Origin: DASRHK01 sp035650495
Lineage (GTDB): Bacteria; Pseudomonadota; Gammaproteobacteria; Nevskiales; Nevskiaceae
Direction of reading: 5' to 3'
NCBI GenBank assembly: GCA_035650495.1
Contig: DASRHK010000036.1
Coordinates: forward strand, 1 to 61,486
DNA: 61,486 nt
Position numbers and translations under genes: made by a program. Shown here in pieces: positions 31,901-39,717 of the stretch (its first letter is position 1; each line of letters opens with the position of its first letter). Under the pieces are notes generated by a model that was given only the letters and a program-made list of their open reading frames with translations, was not told the DNA's origin and ran no database searches.

Positions 31901-32117
31901 CAGTGTTTTCGTACGCGTTGGGCGTCGTCTCGGCCGAGACCGGCGCGTTCTCAGCCGGGGCTGCCGCGACATCGGCAGGCGCTGCGGCCGCGTCGGATGG
32001 CGGCGTGGCGGCTGCCGGATCCTCCTGCGCCGCGGCGACACCGGAGATCAGGACGAAGAGCGTGCTTGCAACAACGCGCAGGACCGTGCGCAACGACGGC
32101 GCGGACGACGGAATCAT
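28962..32117 (-). CDS. TonB-dependent receptor (large)
   Basis: A 1051-residue outer-membrane receptor. Signal peptide ending ISGVAAAQ, an Ala/Pro/Glu-rich spacer (25-80), TonB-box-like KLEKVEVTGSRLKR, plug domain (about 95-230; VDLNTIPTSIIERIEVLKDG, YGSDAIAGVVNIITRK) and a long barrel ending in Phe (GYIRVGKKF). The plug wording is that of the large receptors common in Xanthomonadales and Sphingomonadales for peptides, oligosaccharides or unknown ligands. No transporter or enzyme genes sit beside it, so the ligand cannot be inferred. It is divergent from the HU gene and ends at a clear terminator. It is unrelated in sequence to the island receptor beyond the family. Confidence 0.93.
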   Translation of the reverse strand: MIPSSAPSLRTVLRVVASTLFVLISGVAAAQEDPAAATPPSDAAAAPADVAAAPAENAPVSAETTPNAYENTVPVQEQAAQAQPAPAGSSDATKLEKVEVTGSRLKRQDFETAQPVAVVSRKDIERSGLTNIGDLLIRMTTAGSSINTAFASLALTGGETNLDFRNLGTNRVLILVDGHRWVNGLTSTSTSAVDLNTIPTSIIERIEVLKDGASAVYGSDAIAGVVNIITRKNYQGFELSSQYGEFEQGDGATQQHQISFGHVSGGTSIFANFSFTKEDDVKATSRWISAWNHIDTGVGRWSTLGPNGRFTFVPTPTTIALAAQACEPTLPVCDLAHTPGTPGTFPTDFHTRGPDDAFNRAEGFNIQNPSKRYGLFTQLRQHLFDGVNFNFQGLYNHRTALSQIGYNFIQGGDLIGFPSYIDARQMYNPFHQDIGRGTPPADTTVNLPFPPTTIPDPTGIVGDTVVGGPTGAGLGVGSGVFGIRLLGDPRQSIFQNDTIRLGGGFEGQFDIVEHMFNWDIGYTYSKNTKKESGKSQNVFREDHLERALGPPENCTGDCVPLNLFAGQAGITQAMIDYVAPAAVNRTQVRQDDVYLNITTDLGPVHLPAGPIAIAIGGEYRRDQYHDMPDAQFQNDQAFGNNAKETRGQNSAREAYLELGVPVLGDLPLIKLIDLSLAGRVSKYALSGNATTGKAGMRWRVYDDLLLRGTYSSAFRAPSVGELFLGDTVSFDSVIDPCAAFRTDPTTDANCNADGINGAPAQQPQTRAIVGGNRGLHPEKARTLTYGLVFSPGLIRGLNINADYYRIKVDNFIATPGSQYILNACYRSSSRAFCDFVHRTGTNTLDFIEDRYVNFSTLDTSGIDGGIDYTLPVPAVFGRNKIAVDTSYLIKYEGRIPVPGQGDEVSPPTAGQEFGGTSVPRWRGNAVYELQRGGFQFSWTTRMVYQRTEGCVDGFPGQPSLADFGLCSDPKVNADGTDISENRLKTIFYHDVQTGYTFSPSNIEVVVGVNNLFNRSPPISADPSFGGILWNYDPLAYDIPGRFGYIRVGKKF

Positions 32118-32265
32118 GTGTCACTCCCCAAAAGTGAAGCTTCCGGCCTTGTGGTGCGGCCGGTCAGATTCGGTTGTAAGAGGGAAAATTTTACCGCATT
32201 TCCCGATGCCGATCGATGCTTTGCGGGCATGCGTTCACGCGCCATCTCGCCTCCGGCTCAATTCG

Positions 32266-32294
32266 TTGACGCGTTTTTTTTCGCTTGCTATAAA
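32266..32294 (+). promoter_or_regulatory. Near-consensus sigma70 promoter of the HU gene
   Basis: TTGACG (32266-32271), a 17-base T-rich spacer and TATAAA (32289-32294) precede the HU start by about 55 bases. This is the best promoter match seen in the window and fits the abundant expression of HU. Confidence 0.85.
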
Positions 32295-32349
32295 GCCTGC
32301 CCGGCATCGACCCGCGCCGTTCAGGGACTGAAAAGAGGGACTAAAACCA

Positions 32350-32622
32350 ATGAACAAGGCAGAACTGATTGACGCGGTGGCCGAGAAGTCCGGCCTTTCG
32401 AAAGCCGATGCCAATCGCGCGGTCGACACCGTGATCGACGTCATCGGGAAGGCGCTCAAGAAAGGCGATAAGGTCTCGCTGGTCGGCTTCGGCGTGTTCT
32501 CGGTGCGCAAGCGCGCCGCGCGCAAGGGCCGCAATCCGAAGACCGGCGCAGAGATCAAGATCCCCGCGGGCAAGACGCCGGCGTTCAAAGCTGGCAAGGC
32601 TCTGAAGGACTCAGTAAACTAG
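32350..32622 (+). CDS. hupB: DNA-binding protein HU
   Basis: A 90-residue DNABII protein: MNKAELIDAVAEKSGLSKADANRAVD, the arm region GFGVFSVRKRAARKGRNPKTG with the conserved Asn-Pro-Lys, and the C-terminal helix. It bends and compacts DNA. An AGAGGGA lies upstream of ATG 32350. In many relatives lon precedes this gene and ppiD follows; ppiD is here but lon is replaced by a divergent TonB receptor. Confidence 0.97.
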   Translation: MNKAELIDAVAEKSGLSKADANRAVDTVIDVIGKALKKGDKVSLVGFGVFSVRKRAARKGRNPKTGAEIKIPAGKTPAFKAGKALKDSVN

Positions 32623-32671
32623 CGCGCCTTTTTGGATGGGTGCGCGAGGTTGAGGCCGCACCGCTTGATAC

Positions 32672-32747
32672 GGGTGCTTAGCTCAGCTGGTAGAGCGTCG
32701 CCCTTACAAGGCGAATGTCGGCGGTTCGATCCCGTCAGCACCCACCA
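32672..32747 (+). tRNA. tRNA-Val(TAC)
   Basis: Cloverleaf with acceptor GGGTGCT/AGCACCC, D arm GCTC/GAGC, anticodon loop CTTACAA (TAC) and T arm with TTCGATC, ending in encoded CCA. It is transcribed with tRNA-Asp between hup and ppiD, a conserved arrangement. Confidence 0.95.
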
Positions 32748-32767
32748 TTCAAGGTAAGCACCGACGC

Positions 32768-32844
32768 GGAGCGGTAGTTCAGTCGGTTAGAATACCGGCC
32801 TGTCACGCCGGGGGTCGCGGGTTCGAGTCCCGTCCGCTCCGCCA
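32768..32844 (+). tRNA. tRNA-Asp(GTC)
   Basis: Acceptor GGAGCGG/CCGCTCC, anticodon loop CTGTCAC (GTC), T arm GCGGG-TTCGAGT-CCCGT and encoded CCA. It is nearly identical to the E. coli tRNA-Asp sequence over most of its length. It is followed by a terminator. Confidence 0.95.
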
Positions 32845-32854
32845 CATTGACATG

Positions 32855-32887
32855 CACGGGCGCCTCACAAGGCGCCCGTGTCGTTTT
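32855..32887 (+). terminator. Rho-independent terminator after tRNA-Asp
   Basis: CACGGGCGCCT-CACA-AGGCGCCCGTG is a perfect 11-bp stem followed by TCGTTTT. It ends the tRNA transcript 25 bases before the ppiD start. Confidence 0.88.
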
Positions 32888-32911
32888 GATCAACCGGAAA
32901 ACCGTTCGAAC

Positions 32912-34885
32912 ATGCTCCAAGCAATCCGTGACCGTCTGATCGGCTGGGTCCTCTGGCTGATGATCGGCATCATCTGCGTCCCCTTCGCGTTCTGGGGCAT
33001 CCAGTCGATCGGCAGCGGCGGCGGCGATCCGGTCGTCGCGAAAGTCGGCGGCTGGTTCGGCGGTCTCGTCGGCGCCGAGCGCATCACCGAGAGCCAGCTG
33101 CGCGCGCAGTACGAGCGCCGCTACCAGCAGCTGCAGATGATGATGGGCGACAACTTCCGCGCCGATCAGGTCGATCCCAAGCAGTTCCGCGAGATCGTGC
33201 TGCGCGACATGATCCAGGAGATCACGCTGCGCCAGTACAGCGACAAGGCCGGCTATGCCGCGTCGGACAGCGCGCTCGTCCAGGCGGTGCGCGAGATCCC
33301 GATGTTCCAGGGCAAGGACGGTCAGTTCGACGTCGACGTCTATCACCAGCGCCTTTCCGAGCGTGGCTATTCGACGGCGCGCTTCGAGACCGAGATGCGC
33401 AACTCGCTCGCCATCGAGCAGATGCGCTCCGGCGTGGTCGAGACCGCGTTCGCCACCGACGCCGATCTCGCCGAGACCTATCGCGTCGCCGGGCAGCAGC
33501 GCACGCTGTCCTACGCGCAGTTCGAAGTCTCCAAATACGCGCCGAACGTCAAGATCGAAGACGCGCAGGTGCAGGCGCAGTACGACAAGAAGAAGAGCCA
33601 GTTCATGACGCCCGAGCGCATCAAGCTCGCGTACGTGGAGCTGTCGCTCGAAGCCATGCCGAAGGCCGCGAATCCGGGTGACGACGTGCTGAAGGTGATG
33701 TACGAAGCCGAGAAAGCCACGCGCTTCTCGACCACGGAGGAGCGCCACGCCCGCCACATCCTGATCGGCGTCGCCAAGGACGCCGACGCGGCGACCAAGG
33801 CAGCGGCGCAAAAGCGCGCCGAGGAAATCGCCGCGAAGCTCAAGGCCGGCGCCGATTTCGCGCAGCTCGCCAGGAGCGAATCGACCGATCCGGGCAGCAA
33901 GGACAAGGGCGGCGATCTCGGCTGGGTCAAGAAGGGTCAGATGGTGCCGAAGTTCGAGCAGGCGTTGTTCGCCCTGCAGAAGGGTGAGGTGAGCGGCCCG
34001 GTCGAGACCGACTTCGGCTACCACATCATCAAGCTCGACGACGTGCATCCGTCGACGGTGCAGCCGTTCGAGGACAAGGCGGTCCAGGCCGAATTGCTGG
34101 ATGCCTACCAGAAGAAGGAAGGCGAGAAGCACTTCGCCGAGCAGCAGGAGAAGATCGAGCAGCTCGCGTTCGAGAACCCGACGTCGCTCGACGCGGTGGC
34201 CAAGGCGCTCAATCTCGAAGTGAAGACGACCGACTGGTTCGGCCGCGGCGGCGGCACCGGCATCGCCGCGAACAACGCGGTCAAGGAAGCGGCGTTCTCG
34301 CCCGAAGTGTTCAGCAGCAACGAGAACAGCAAGCCGATCTCGATCGGCCCGGGCGACGTCGTCGTCGTGCGCAAGGCGGAGTACGAAGCGCCGCGGCAGA
34401 AGGAGTTGAAGGAAGTCGCCGACGACATCCGCAACGAGCTGCGCAACCAGGCCGCGAAGGACGAGGCGATCAAGCAGGCGCAAGCGATGCTGAACCTCGT
34501 GCGCGAGGGCAAGAAGCCCGAAGAGGCCGCGAAGCAGTCCGGCGTCGAGCTCAAGAGCGCCGGCGCGATCAAGCGTGACGATGCCAAGATCGATCGCGCG
34601 ATCATCCGCGTGCTGTTCCACCTGCCGCGCCCGCAGGGCGACAAGCCGAGCTTCGAGCAGGTCGTGCTCGGCAACGGCGACGTCGCTGCGGTGTTCCTTT
34701 CCGAAGTGAAGGACGGCGATCTCGCGAGCGCATCGGCGGAGGATGTGAAGCGCCTGCGCCAGCAGCTGCGCGACAAGGATGCCGGCGAGGAATTCAAGGC
34801 GTTCCGCGACCACATCAGCAACACCGTCAAGGTGAAGCAGCTGCGCTCGGCCGCGGAAGTCCCGGACAACGCGCCGGCTCAATAG
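32912..34885 (+). CDS. ppiD: Periplasmic folding chaperone PpiD (SurA-like, parvulin domain)
   Basis: A 657-residue inner-membrane-anchored chaperone. N-terminal transmembrane segment (GWVLWLMIGIICVPFAFWGI), SurA_N-like helical region (about 30-240), a parvulin domain (about 265-365; ERHARHILIGVAKD, GGDLGWVKKGQMVPKFE, FGYHIIKLDDV) and a long C-terminal helical part. It helps newly exported envelope proteins fold near SecYEG. ATG 32912 is chosen because the earlier in-frame ATG at 32852 lies before the terminator stem. hup-tRNA-tRNA-ppiD is a conserved order. Confidence 0.95.
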   Translation: MLQAIRDRLIGWVLWLMIGIICVPFAFWGIQSIGSGGGDPVVAKVGGWFGGLVGAERITESQLRAQYERRYQQLQMMMGDNFRADQVDPKQFREIVLRDMIQEITLRQYSDKAGYAASDSALVQAVREIPMFQGKDGQFDVDVYHQRLSERGYSTARFETEMRNSLAIEQMRSGVVETAFATDADLAETYRVAGQQRTLSYAQFEVSKYAPNVKIEDAQVQAQYDKKKSQFMTPERIKLAYVELSLEAMPKAANPGDDVLKVMYEAEKATRFSTTEERHARHILIGVAKDADAATKAAAQKRAEEIAAKLKAGADFAQLARSESTDPGSKDKGGDLGWVKKGQMVPKFEQALFALQKGEVSGPVETDFGYHIIKLDDVHPSTVQPFEDKAVQAELLDAYQKKEGEKHFAEQQEKIEQLAFENPTSLDAVAKALNLEVKTTDWFGRGGGTGIAANNAVKEAAFSPEVFSSNENSKPISIGPGDVVVVRKAEYEAPRQKELKEVADDIRNELRNQAAKDEAIKQAQAMLNLVREGKKPEEAAKQSGVELKSAGAIKRDDAKIDRAIIRVLFHLPRPQGDKPSFEQVVLGNGDVAAVFLSEVKDGDLASASAEDVKRLRQQLRDKDAGEEFKAFRDHISNTVKVKQLRSAAEVPDNAPAQ

Positions 34886-34889
34886 CGCC

Positions 34890-36140
34890 GTGGCCCGCCA
34901 CTGGCAGATCGCGATCGCGCTTGCATGCGCGATGCTGGTCGGTGGGCTGTCTTCTCCGGATTCGCTGATCGTCGAGGCCGGCGGCTTCATCGGCACGCTG
35001 TTCCTCAATGCGCTCAAGCTCCTCGTCGTCCCGCTGATCGTCGCGTCTCTGATCCACGCGCTGCTCGGGCTCGCGGATCCGCAGGCGCTGTCGCGCATGG
35101 GCGTGCGCGCGATCGTCTACTACGTCGCGACCTGCCTGCTCGCGATCCTCACCGGGCTCGTCGTCATCAACGTGCTGAAGCCGGGCATCATCCACGGCGA
35201 GCCCGCGGGCCAGTTGCTCGGATTGACTGCCGCTGATGCGGAGCTGCACGCGAAGGTCGCGGGCAAGAGCCTCGCCGACGTGCTGCAGGTGTTCAATCGC
35301 ATGATCCCGCCGAACGTGTTCGAGGCGGCGGCGAAAGGCGACATCCTCGGACTGATCCTGTTCAGCCTGCTGTTCGGCTATTTCGCGTCGCGGCTGCCCG
35401 AGTCGCTCGCGAGAACGCAGCGCGAGTTCTGGGGCGGCGCGAAGGAAGTGATGCTGAACTTCACCGGCTTCGTGATGCGCTTCGCGCCGCTGGGCGTATT
35501 CGGCCTCGTGACCAAGACGTTTGCCTCGACCGGGCTTGCCGCGGTGAAGCCGCTCGCGATCTTCTTCGTTTGCGTGCTCCTCGCACTCGCCATCCATCTG
35601 TTCATCGGCTTGCCGCTCACGCTCAAGCTGATCGGCCGCGTGCCGCCGTACCGCCATCTGCGAGCGATGACGCCGGCGCTGCTCACAGCGTTCTCGAGCT
35701 CGAGCTCAGCCGCAACCTTGCCGGTGACGATGGATTGCTTGCAGAAGCGCGCCGGAGTCTCGGAGCGCGTCACCGGATTCGTGCTGCCGCTCGGCGCGAC
35801 GATCAACCTCGACGGCAGCGCGCTCTACGAGTGCGCGGTGGCGATGTTCCTCGCGCAGGCGTACGGATTGAATCTCGATTTCCACACGCAGTTCCTCATC
35901 GTGTGGATGGCGCTCGTCACGTCGATGGGGATTTCGGGGATTCCATCGTCATCGCTGGTCGCGATCGCGATCATCCTCGGTGCGATCGGCCTGCCGCTGG
36001 ACGCCGTCGGCATGATCCTCGCGGTCGACCGCGTGCTCGACATGTGCCGCACCGCGGTGAACGTGTTCGGCGACTCGTGCGGCGCGGTGATCGTCGCGCG
36101 CCTGGACGGCGAAGAGGTCCTGCAGAAGCCGATCGTGTGA
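34890..36140 (+). CDS. Dicarboxylate/amino acid:cation symporter (DAACS)
   Basis: A 416-residue member of the glutamate/dicarboxylate symporter family. About eight membrane spans and two hairpins are visible; ALLTAFSSSSSAATLP is the HP1 Ser-rich motif, GATINLDGSALYE the conserved TM7 cation site, and TSMGISGIPSSSLVAI the HP2 tip. It imports C4-dicarboxylates or acidic amino acids with Na+ or H+. The GTG start at 34890 is 4 bases after the ppiD stop, so the two are co-transcribed. The exact substrate is not clear from sequence. Confidence 0.92.
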   Translation: MARHWQIAIALACAMLVGGLSSPDSLIVEAGGFIGTLFLNALKLLVVPLIVASLIHALLGLADPQALSRMGVRAIVYYVATCLLAILTGLVVINVLKPGIIHGEPAGQLLGLTAADAELHAKVAGKSLADVLQVFNRMIPPNVFEAAAKGDILGLILFSLLFGYFASRLPESLARTQREFWGGAKEVMLNFTGFVMRFAPLGVFGLVTKTFASTGLAAVKPLAIFFVCVLLALAIHLFIGLPLTLKLIGRVPPYRHLRAMTPALLTAFSSSSSAATLPVTMDCLQKRAGVSERVTGFVLPLGATINLDGSALYECAVAMFLAQAYGLNLDFHTQFLIVWMALVTSMGISGIPSSSLVAIAIILGAIGLPLDAVGMILAVDRVLDMCRTAVNVFGDSCGAVIVARLDGEEVLQKPIV

Positions 36141-36147
36141 ATCGTGG

Positions 36148-36170
36148 GTCGCCCTTCAGGGCGACGCTTT
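36148..36170. terminator. Bidirectional hairpin between the symporter gene and fabI
   Basis: GTCGCCC-TTCA-GGGCGAC followed by GCTTTTG on the plus strand. The fabI stop codon (36156-36158) lies inside the loop, so the hairpin serves the two convergent genes. Confidence 0.7.
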
Positions 36171-36965
36171 TGCCTTCTCTTCCTCAGCGAAGGTAAAGCC
36201 CATGATGTTGAACCCGGCGTCGACGTAGAGGATCTCGCCGGTGATGCCCGACGCCAGGTCGGAGCATAGGAACGCCGCAGCGTTGCCGACTTCTTCGATC
36301 GTGACGTTGCGTTTCAGCGCGGAGGCTTTCTCCGCCGACGACAGCATGCCGCGGAATCCCTTGATGCCCGCGGCGGCGAGTGTCTTGATCGGCCCCGCGG
36401 AGATCGCGTTGACGCGGATGCCTTCGGCGCCGAGCTCCGCGGCCATGTAGCGCACGTTCGCTTCGAGGCTCGCTTTCGCGGCACCCATCACGTTGTACAT
36501 CGGCACCGCGCGCTCGGCGCCGAGATAGGTGAGGGTGAGCATCGACGCATTGCGACCTCGCATCAGGGGTCGCGCTGCCTTGCCGAGCGCCGCGAACGAG
36601 TAAGCAGAGATGTCGTGCGCGATCGCATAGCCTTCGCGCGTCACGGTGTCGAGATAGCTGCCGGCCAGCAGCTCGCGCGGCGCGAAGCCGATCGAGTGGA
36701 TGACGACGTCGACGCCGCTCCACTTCTGCTTCAGCGCGTCGAACACCGCGGAGATCTCCGCGTCGCGGGTGACGTCGAGCGGCAGGACGATGTTCGATTG
36801 CGTCGATTGCGCGAGCTCCTCGACGCGCGACTTGAGCTTCTCGCCCTGGTAGGTGAACGCGAGCTCGGCGCCTTCGCGATGCATCGCCTCGGCGATGCCG
36901 GTCGCGATCGAGCGCTCGCTCGCGACGCCCGTGATCAGCGCCTTCTTGCCCTGCAGGAAGCCCAT
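36156..36965 (-). CDS. fabI: Enoyl-[acyl-carrier-protein] reductase (NADH) FabI
   Basis: A 269-residue FabI. N-terminal MGFLQGKKALITGVASERSIA cofactor loop (GxxxxxSIA type), VVIHSIGFAPR, and the Tyr-x6-Lys catalytic pair in MYNVMGAAKASLE. It reduces enoyl-ACP in the last step of each fatty-acid elongation cycle and is the target of triclosan-type inhibitors. ATG 36965 is chosen over a GTG 6 bases upstream on conservation grounds. Monocistronic by appearance. Confidence 0.96.
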   Translation of the reverse strand: MGFLQGKKALITGVASERSIATGIAEAMHREGAELAFTYQGEKLKSRVEELAQSTQSNIVLPLDVTRDAEISAVFDALKQKWSGVDVVIHSIGFAPRELLAGSYLDTVTREGYAIAHDISAYSFAALGKAARPLMRGRNASMLTLTYLGAERAVPMYNVMGAAKASLEANVRYMAAELGAEGIRVNAISAGPIKTLAAAGIKGFRGMLSSAEKASALKRNVTIEEVGNAAAFLCSDLASGITGEILYVDAGFNIMGFTFAEEEKAKASP

Positions 36966-37005
36966 GCGCACTCCACGATCGTTCGGAGTGCGGGAGTTTA
37001 AGGGA

Positions 37006-37953
37006 TCAGCCCGGCTGGAACACGATCGGGTAGTTCGGGTAGTTGAACGGCGGCACCGCCTTCGCCCCGAAGTTGATCATCTTGATGCGCTCGAGGATCT
37101 TGTGCTCGAGGTCGGCGTCGCCGAGCTCGCTCGACACCAGATTGAGCTTCGACACCGAGCCGTCCGGCGCGATGGTGATGTCGAGGATCATCTTGCCGCG
37201 CAGCGACGGGTTGTCGCGCAGCGCGCGATTGAAGATCGTGTAGAGCGCGCCCTTGTTGCGATCGAACACGAGCTGCAATTCGTCGATCGTGCGGCCCGCG
37301 AGCAGATCGCGACCGCCTTGTCCCGGGCGCGTCTTGTCGGGGCCGAAGCCTTTCGGGCCGCTCACCGTCGTCGTGCGCCGCGAGCCGAGGCCCGTGCCGC
37401 TCTGCGTGTTGGTGATGCTGCTCGAGTTATCGCCGATGCCCTGGCTCGCTTGCGCAGCGGAGGCGACGAACGACGACGTGTCGCCGCCGGCGCCGGAGCG
37501 CGCAGTGAGCACGCTCGCCTGCAGCGGCGTCGTCGATTCGAGCGCCGTGAGATTCTGATCGCGCAGCTCGGCGAGCGCGTCGGCGACTTTCGCGAGCTGC
37601 TTGGCCGCGACCTTGCGCGCCTGCTCCTGGATCTGCTCGGGCGTCGGCGGCACCACTTCCTTCTTCGGCACCGGCTTGGGTTGCGGCTTGGTCTCGGGCT
37701 TGGCTTCTTCCTGCGGTTTCGGCTCCTCGACCTTCTGCGCCACCGGCGCGGGCGGCTGCTCGGGCAGCAGCTGCGCGTAGCGCGTGGCTTCCAGCTCGCC
37801 GCCGCCTTTCTCGATGCCGGCGATCTGCAGGAGCGAGATGATGATCGCGAGCGCGAGCGCAGGCAGGCCGATGCCGATCAGCAGGCGCCGGAACTGCCGG
37901 TCGGCGCGCTCGGATATTTCCCACAGCTCTTCGGAGAGGGCGTAGACGCTCAC
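37006..37953 (-). CDS. AgmX/PglI C-terminal domain protein (TonB/GltG-like transducer)
   Basis: A 315-residue protein with one membrane segment (LLIGIGLPALALAIIISLLQ), a periplasmic Pro/Glu/Lys-rich stretch (about 70-115), an Ala-rich helix, a Ser/Gly-rich linker and a C-terminal AgmX/PglI domain (about 215-315; DRNKGALYTIFNRALRDNPSLRGK, ITIAPDGSVSKLNL). It is TonB-like in layout, coupling an ExbB-ExbD motor to outer-envelope partners. In Myxococcus the related GltG/GltJ (AgmX) proteins belong to the gliding machine. It is the last gene of an eight-gene operon, its GTG start 1 base after an ExbD stop. Motility here is not implied. Confidence 0.8.
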   Translation of the reverse strand: MSVYALSEELWEISERADRQFRRLLIGIGLPALALAIIISLLQIAGIEKGGGELEATRYAQLLPEQPPAPVAQKVEEPKPQEEAKPETKPQPKPVPKKEVVPPTPEQIQEQARKVAAKQLAKVADALAELRDQNLTALESTTPLQASVLTARSGAGGDTSSFVASAAQASQGIGDNSSSITNTQSGTGLGSRRTTTVSGPKGFGPDKTRPGQGGRDLLAGRTIDELQLVFDRNKGALYTIFNRALRDNPSLRGKMILDITIAPDGSVSKLNLVSSELGDADLEHKILERIKMINFGAKAVPPFNYPNYPIVFQPG

Positions 37954-37954
37954 T

Positions 37955-38461
37955 TCACTTCGCTCCTCGCGACTCCGGGATCACGCCCAGCGAGATGCGC
38001 GCGAATCCGACGTTGCTGCAGGTGGCCATCACCTTCTTGAGCAGGCTGTAGGGGATGTTCTTGTCGCCCATGATGTTCACTTCGCCGCGGCTCTGCTGCG
38101 ACGGGTCGTTCGCGAGCGGCTTCATCGGCGCGCGCCGCTCGAGCTCCGTCTTCAGCGGATCGAGGACCTGGCCGGCCGGCGCGCTCTCGGCGTCGGCGGT
38201 GTTCATCACCTTGCGACCGTCGACGAGGATCTCCTGGCCGGTGACGATCACCGCGGTGTTCTCGCGCGGCTGCTCTTCGGCGATCGACTTCGGCAGATTC
38301 ACCTGCTCGGCGCCGATCACCTGCACGGCGGCGGTGTTCACCAGCATGTAGATGATGAGGATGGTGAAGATGTCGATCATCGACACCAGATTGATCGACG
38401 TCACCACCGCCTGGCGCTTGACGCGACGGACCTTGCGCAGCGTGCGGATGGAAAGCTTCAT
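37955..38461 (-). CDS. ExbD/TolR-family protein (copy 2)
   Basis: A 168-residue ExbD/TolR protein. A single N-terminal membrane helix carries the proton-carrying Asp: SINLVSMIDIFTILIIYMLV. The periplasmic domain follows, with the typical end MATCSNVGFARISLGVIPE. It forms the stator/rotor core with ExbB. ATG 38461 overlaps the stop of the preceding ExbD as ATGA. Two adjacent ExbD paralogues are characteristic of the Agl/Glt-type motor (AglQ and AglS), not of simple TonB systems. Confidence 0.88.
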   Translation of the reverse strand: MKLSIRTLRKVRRVKRQAVVTSINLVSMIDIFTILIIYMLVNTAAVQVIGAEQVNLPKSIAEEQPRENTAVIVTGQEILVDGRKVMNTADAESAPAGQVLDPLKTELERRAPMKPLANDPSQQSRGEVNIMGDKNIPYSLLKKVMATCSNVGFARISLGVIPESRGAK

Positions 38462-39018
38462 GGCGTGGCCGCCGGCGGCGACGCCGCAGTCGGTGCGTTC
38501 GCCGGCGCGGGCGACGTGGCCGGCGCGTCGCCGATCGAGATGTTCGGGAACATCTCGCGCAGCTGGCTGGTGCCGGTCGCATCCTCGGGATAGACGCGCG
38601 CGGTGTCCATCACTTTCACCAGCGTTTCGTACGGCAGATCCTGCTCCATGAGGATCGTCACCGACGTCTCCTCGGGGTTCTTCGCCTTGACCTTGGACAG
38701 GAAGTCGCCGAGCGCGGCGAGGTTGTAGCCGTTCGGCGTGTTCGGCAGCGCCTGCAGCACGCCGTTGGCGTCGCCGACGTCGAGCTCGCTGTGCTTGACC
38801 AGGATGGTCAGCGACAGCGGCGGCTTCTCCGGCGTCGGCTGGTTCGGTGCCGGCAGGTTGAGCTTCAGGATCGCGAGATGGCTCGCGATCGAGCCCACCA
38901 GCAGGTAGAGCACCAGCACGGTGAGGATGTCGATCATCGGCACGAGGTTGATGTTCGCCTCGTGGCTGGCGGCACGCTGGCCGCCGGCCATCCGCAGTGC
39001 GCGTCGCGACAGTCGCAT
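38458..39018 (-). CDS. ExbD/TolR-family protein (copy 1)
   Basis: A 186-residue ExbD/TolR protein with the membrane helix and Asp in NINLVPMIDILTVLVLYLLV, a periplasmic domain (VKHSELDVGDANGVL, VTILMEQDLPYETLVKVMDTARVY) and an Ala/Pro-rich C-terminal tail. It follows the ExbB gene after 26 bases and overlaps the next ExbD by 4. Confidence 0.88.
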   Translation of the reverse strand: MRLSRRALRMAGGQRAASHEANINLVPMIDILTVLVLYLLVGSIASHLAILKLNLPAPNQPTPEKPPLSLTILVKHSELDVGDANGVLQALPNTPNGYNLAALGDFLSKVKAKNPEETSVTILMEQDLPYETLVKVMDTARVYPEDATGTSQLREMFPNISIGDAPATSPAPANAPTAASPPAATP

Positions 39019-39044
39019 GAGTTAGGTCCGCGTCCTCGAGCGGA

Positions 39045-39692
39045 TCAGCGCGCGGCCGGCGCGCGCTTGAGCGACAGGCTGTTGAGGAACTTCACGCTCG
39101 CCATCTCCAGCGAGTCGACGAGCTCGCCCGCCTTGGTCGTCAGCCACGAATGGATCAGGAGCAGCGGCACTGCCACGAGCAGGCCGAACGCGGTGCAGTT
39201 CAGCGCTTCCGAGATCGAGAACGACAGCACGTTGGTCTTCTCGGCGAGGTTCAGGCTCGCGATCGCGGAGAACGCCTTGATCAGGCCCGAGATGGTGCCG
39301 AGCAGTCCGAGCAGCGTCGCGACGTTGGCGAACACCGCGAGGTAGTGCGTGCGCTTCTCGAGCAGCGCCGTGACTTCCATCAGCGATTCTTCCATCGCCA
39401 TCTCGAGCTCGGCGCGACCCGCCTGCTGGCGCGAATGCGCGAAGCCGTAGCCGAGCACGCGGCCGATCGCGGTGTCGGACTCGCGCGCGACGCGCTCGGC
39501 GCCGTCGAAGTCGCCCGCGCTCATCAGCGGCAGCATCTGGCCCCAGACGCGACGGTTCTCGCGCGCGGAGCGGTTGAGGAACAGCCAGCGCTCCAGCGTG
39601 ATCACCAGCCCGAGCACGAGGATCGCGCCGATCGGGAACATGAACCATCCGCCGGCCTGGAAGAAGTGGACGAGCGTTGCAAAGACATCCAT
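39045..39692 (-). CDS. MotA/TolQ/ExbB proton-channel protein (AglR-like)
   Basis: A 215-residue protein with three membrane segments: FMFPIGAILVLGLVITLERW, a middle pair with FANVATLLGLLGTISGLIKAF, and FGLLVAVPLLLIHSWL. The TLLGLLGTI(S/G)G and A-x-x-x-(T)-x-x-G-L-x-x-A-x-P motifs of TolQ/ExbB are clear. It would form the proton-driven motor with the two ExbD proteins. It sits 25 bases after the small exported protein. Confidence 0.9.
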   Translation of the reverse strand: MDVFATLVHFFQAGGWFMFPIGAILVLGLVITLERWLFLNRSARENRRVWGQMLPLMSAGDFDGAERVARESDTAIGRVLGYGFAHSRQQAGRAELEMAMEESLMEVTALLEKRTHYLAVFANVATLLGLLGTISGLIKAFSAIASLNLAEKTNVLSFSISEALNCTAFGLLVAVPLLLIHSWLTTKAGELVDSLEMASVKFLNSLSLKRAPAAR

Positions 39693-39717
39693 GAGTGGCC
39701 TCTAGGTTTGAAGACTG

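Noticed and set aside
28482..32372. A 1296-codon plus-strand open frame
   Set aside because: It lies opposite the large TonB receptor, is very rich in Arg, Ala, Val, Asp and Glu as expected of a mirrored high-GC gene, and has no recognisable domain.
32852..32911. Earlier in-frame ATG for ppiD
   Set aside because: It precedes the tRNA-Asp terminator stem and would add residues before the membrane anchor.
32735..35098. A 787-codon minus-strand open frame
   Set aside because: Runs opposite ppiD and through both tRNA genes; not credible as a gene.
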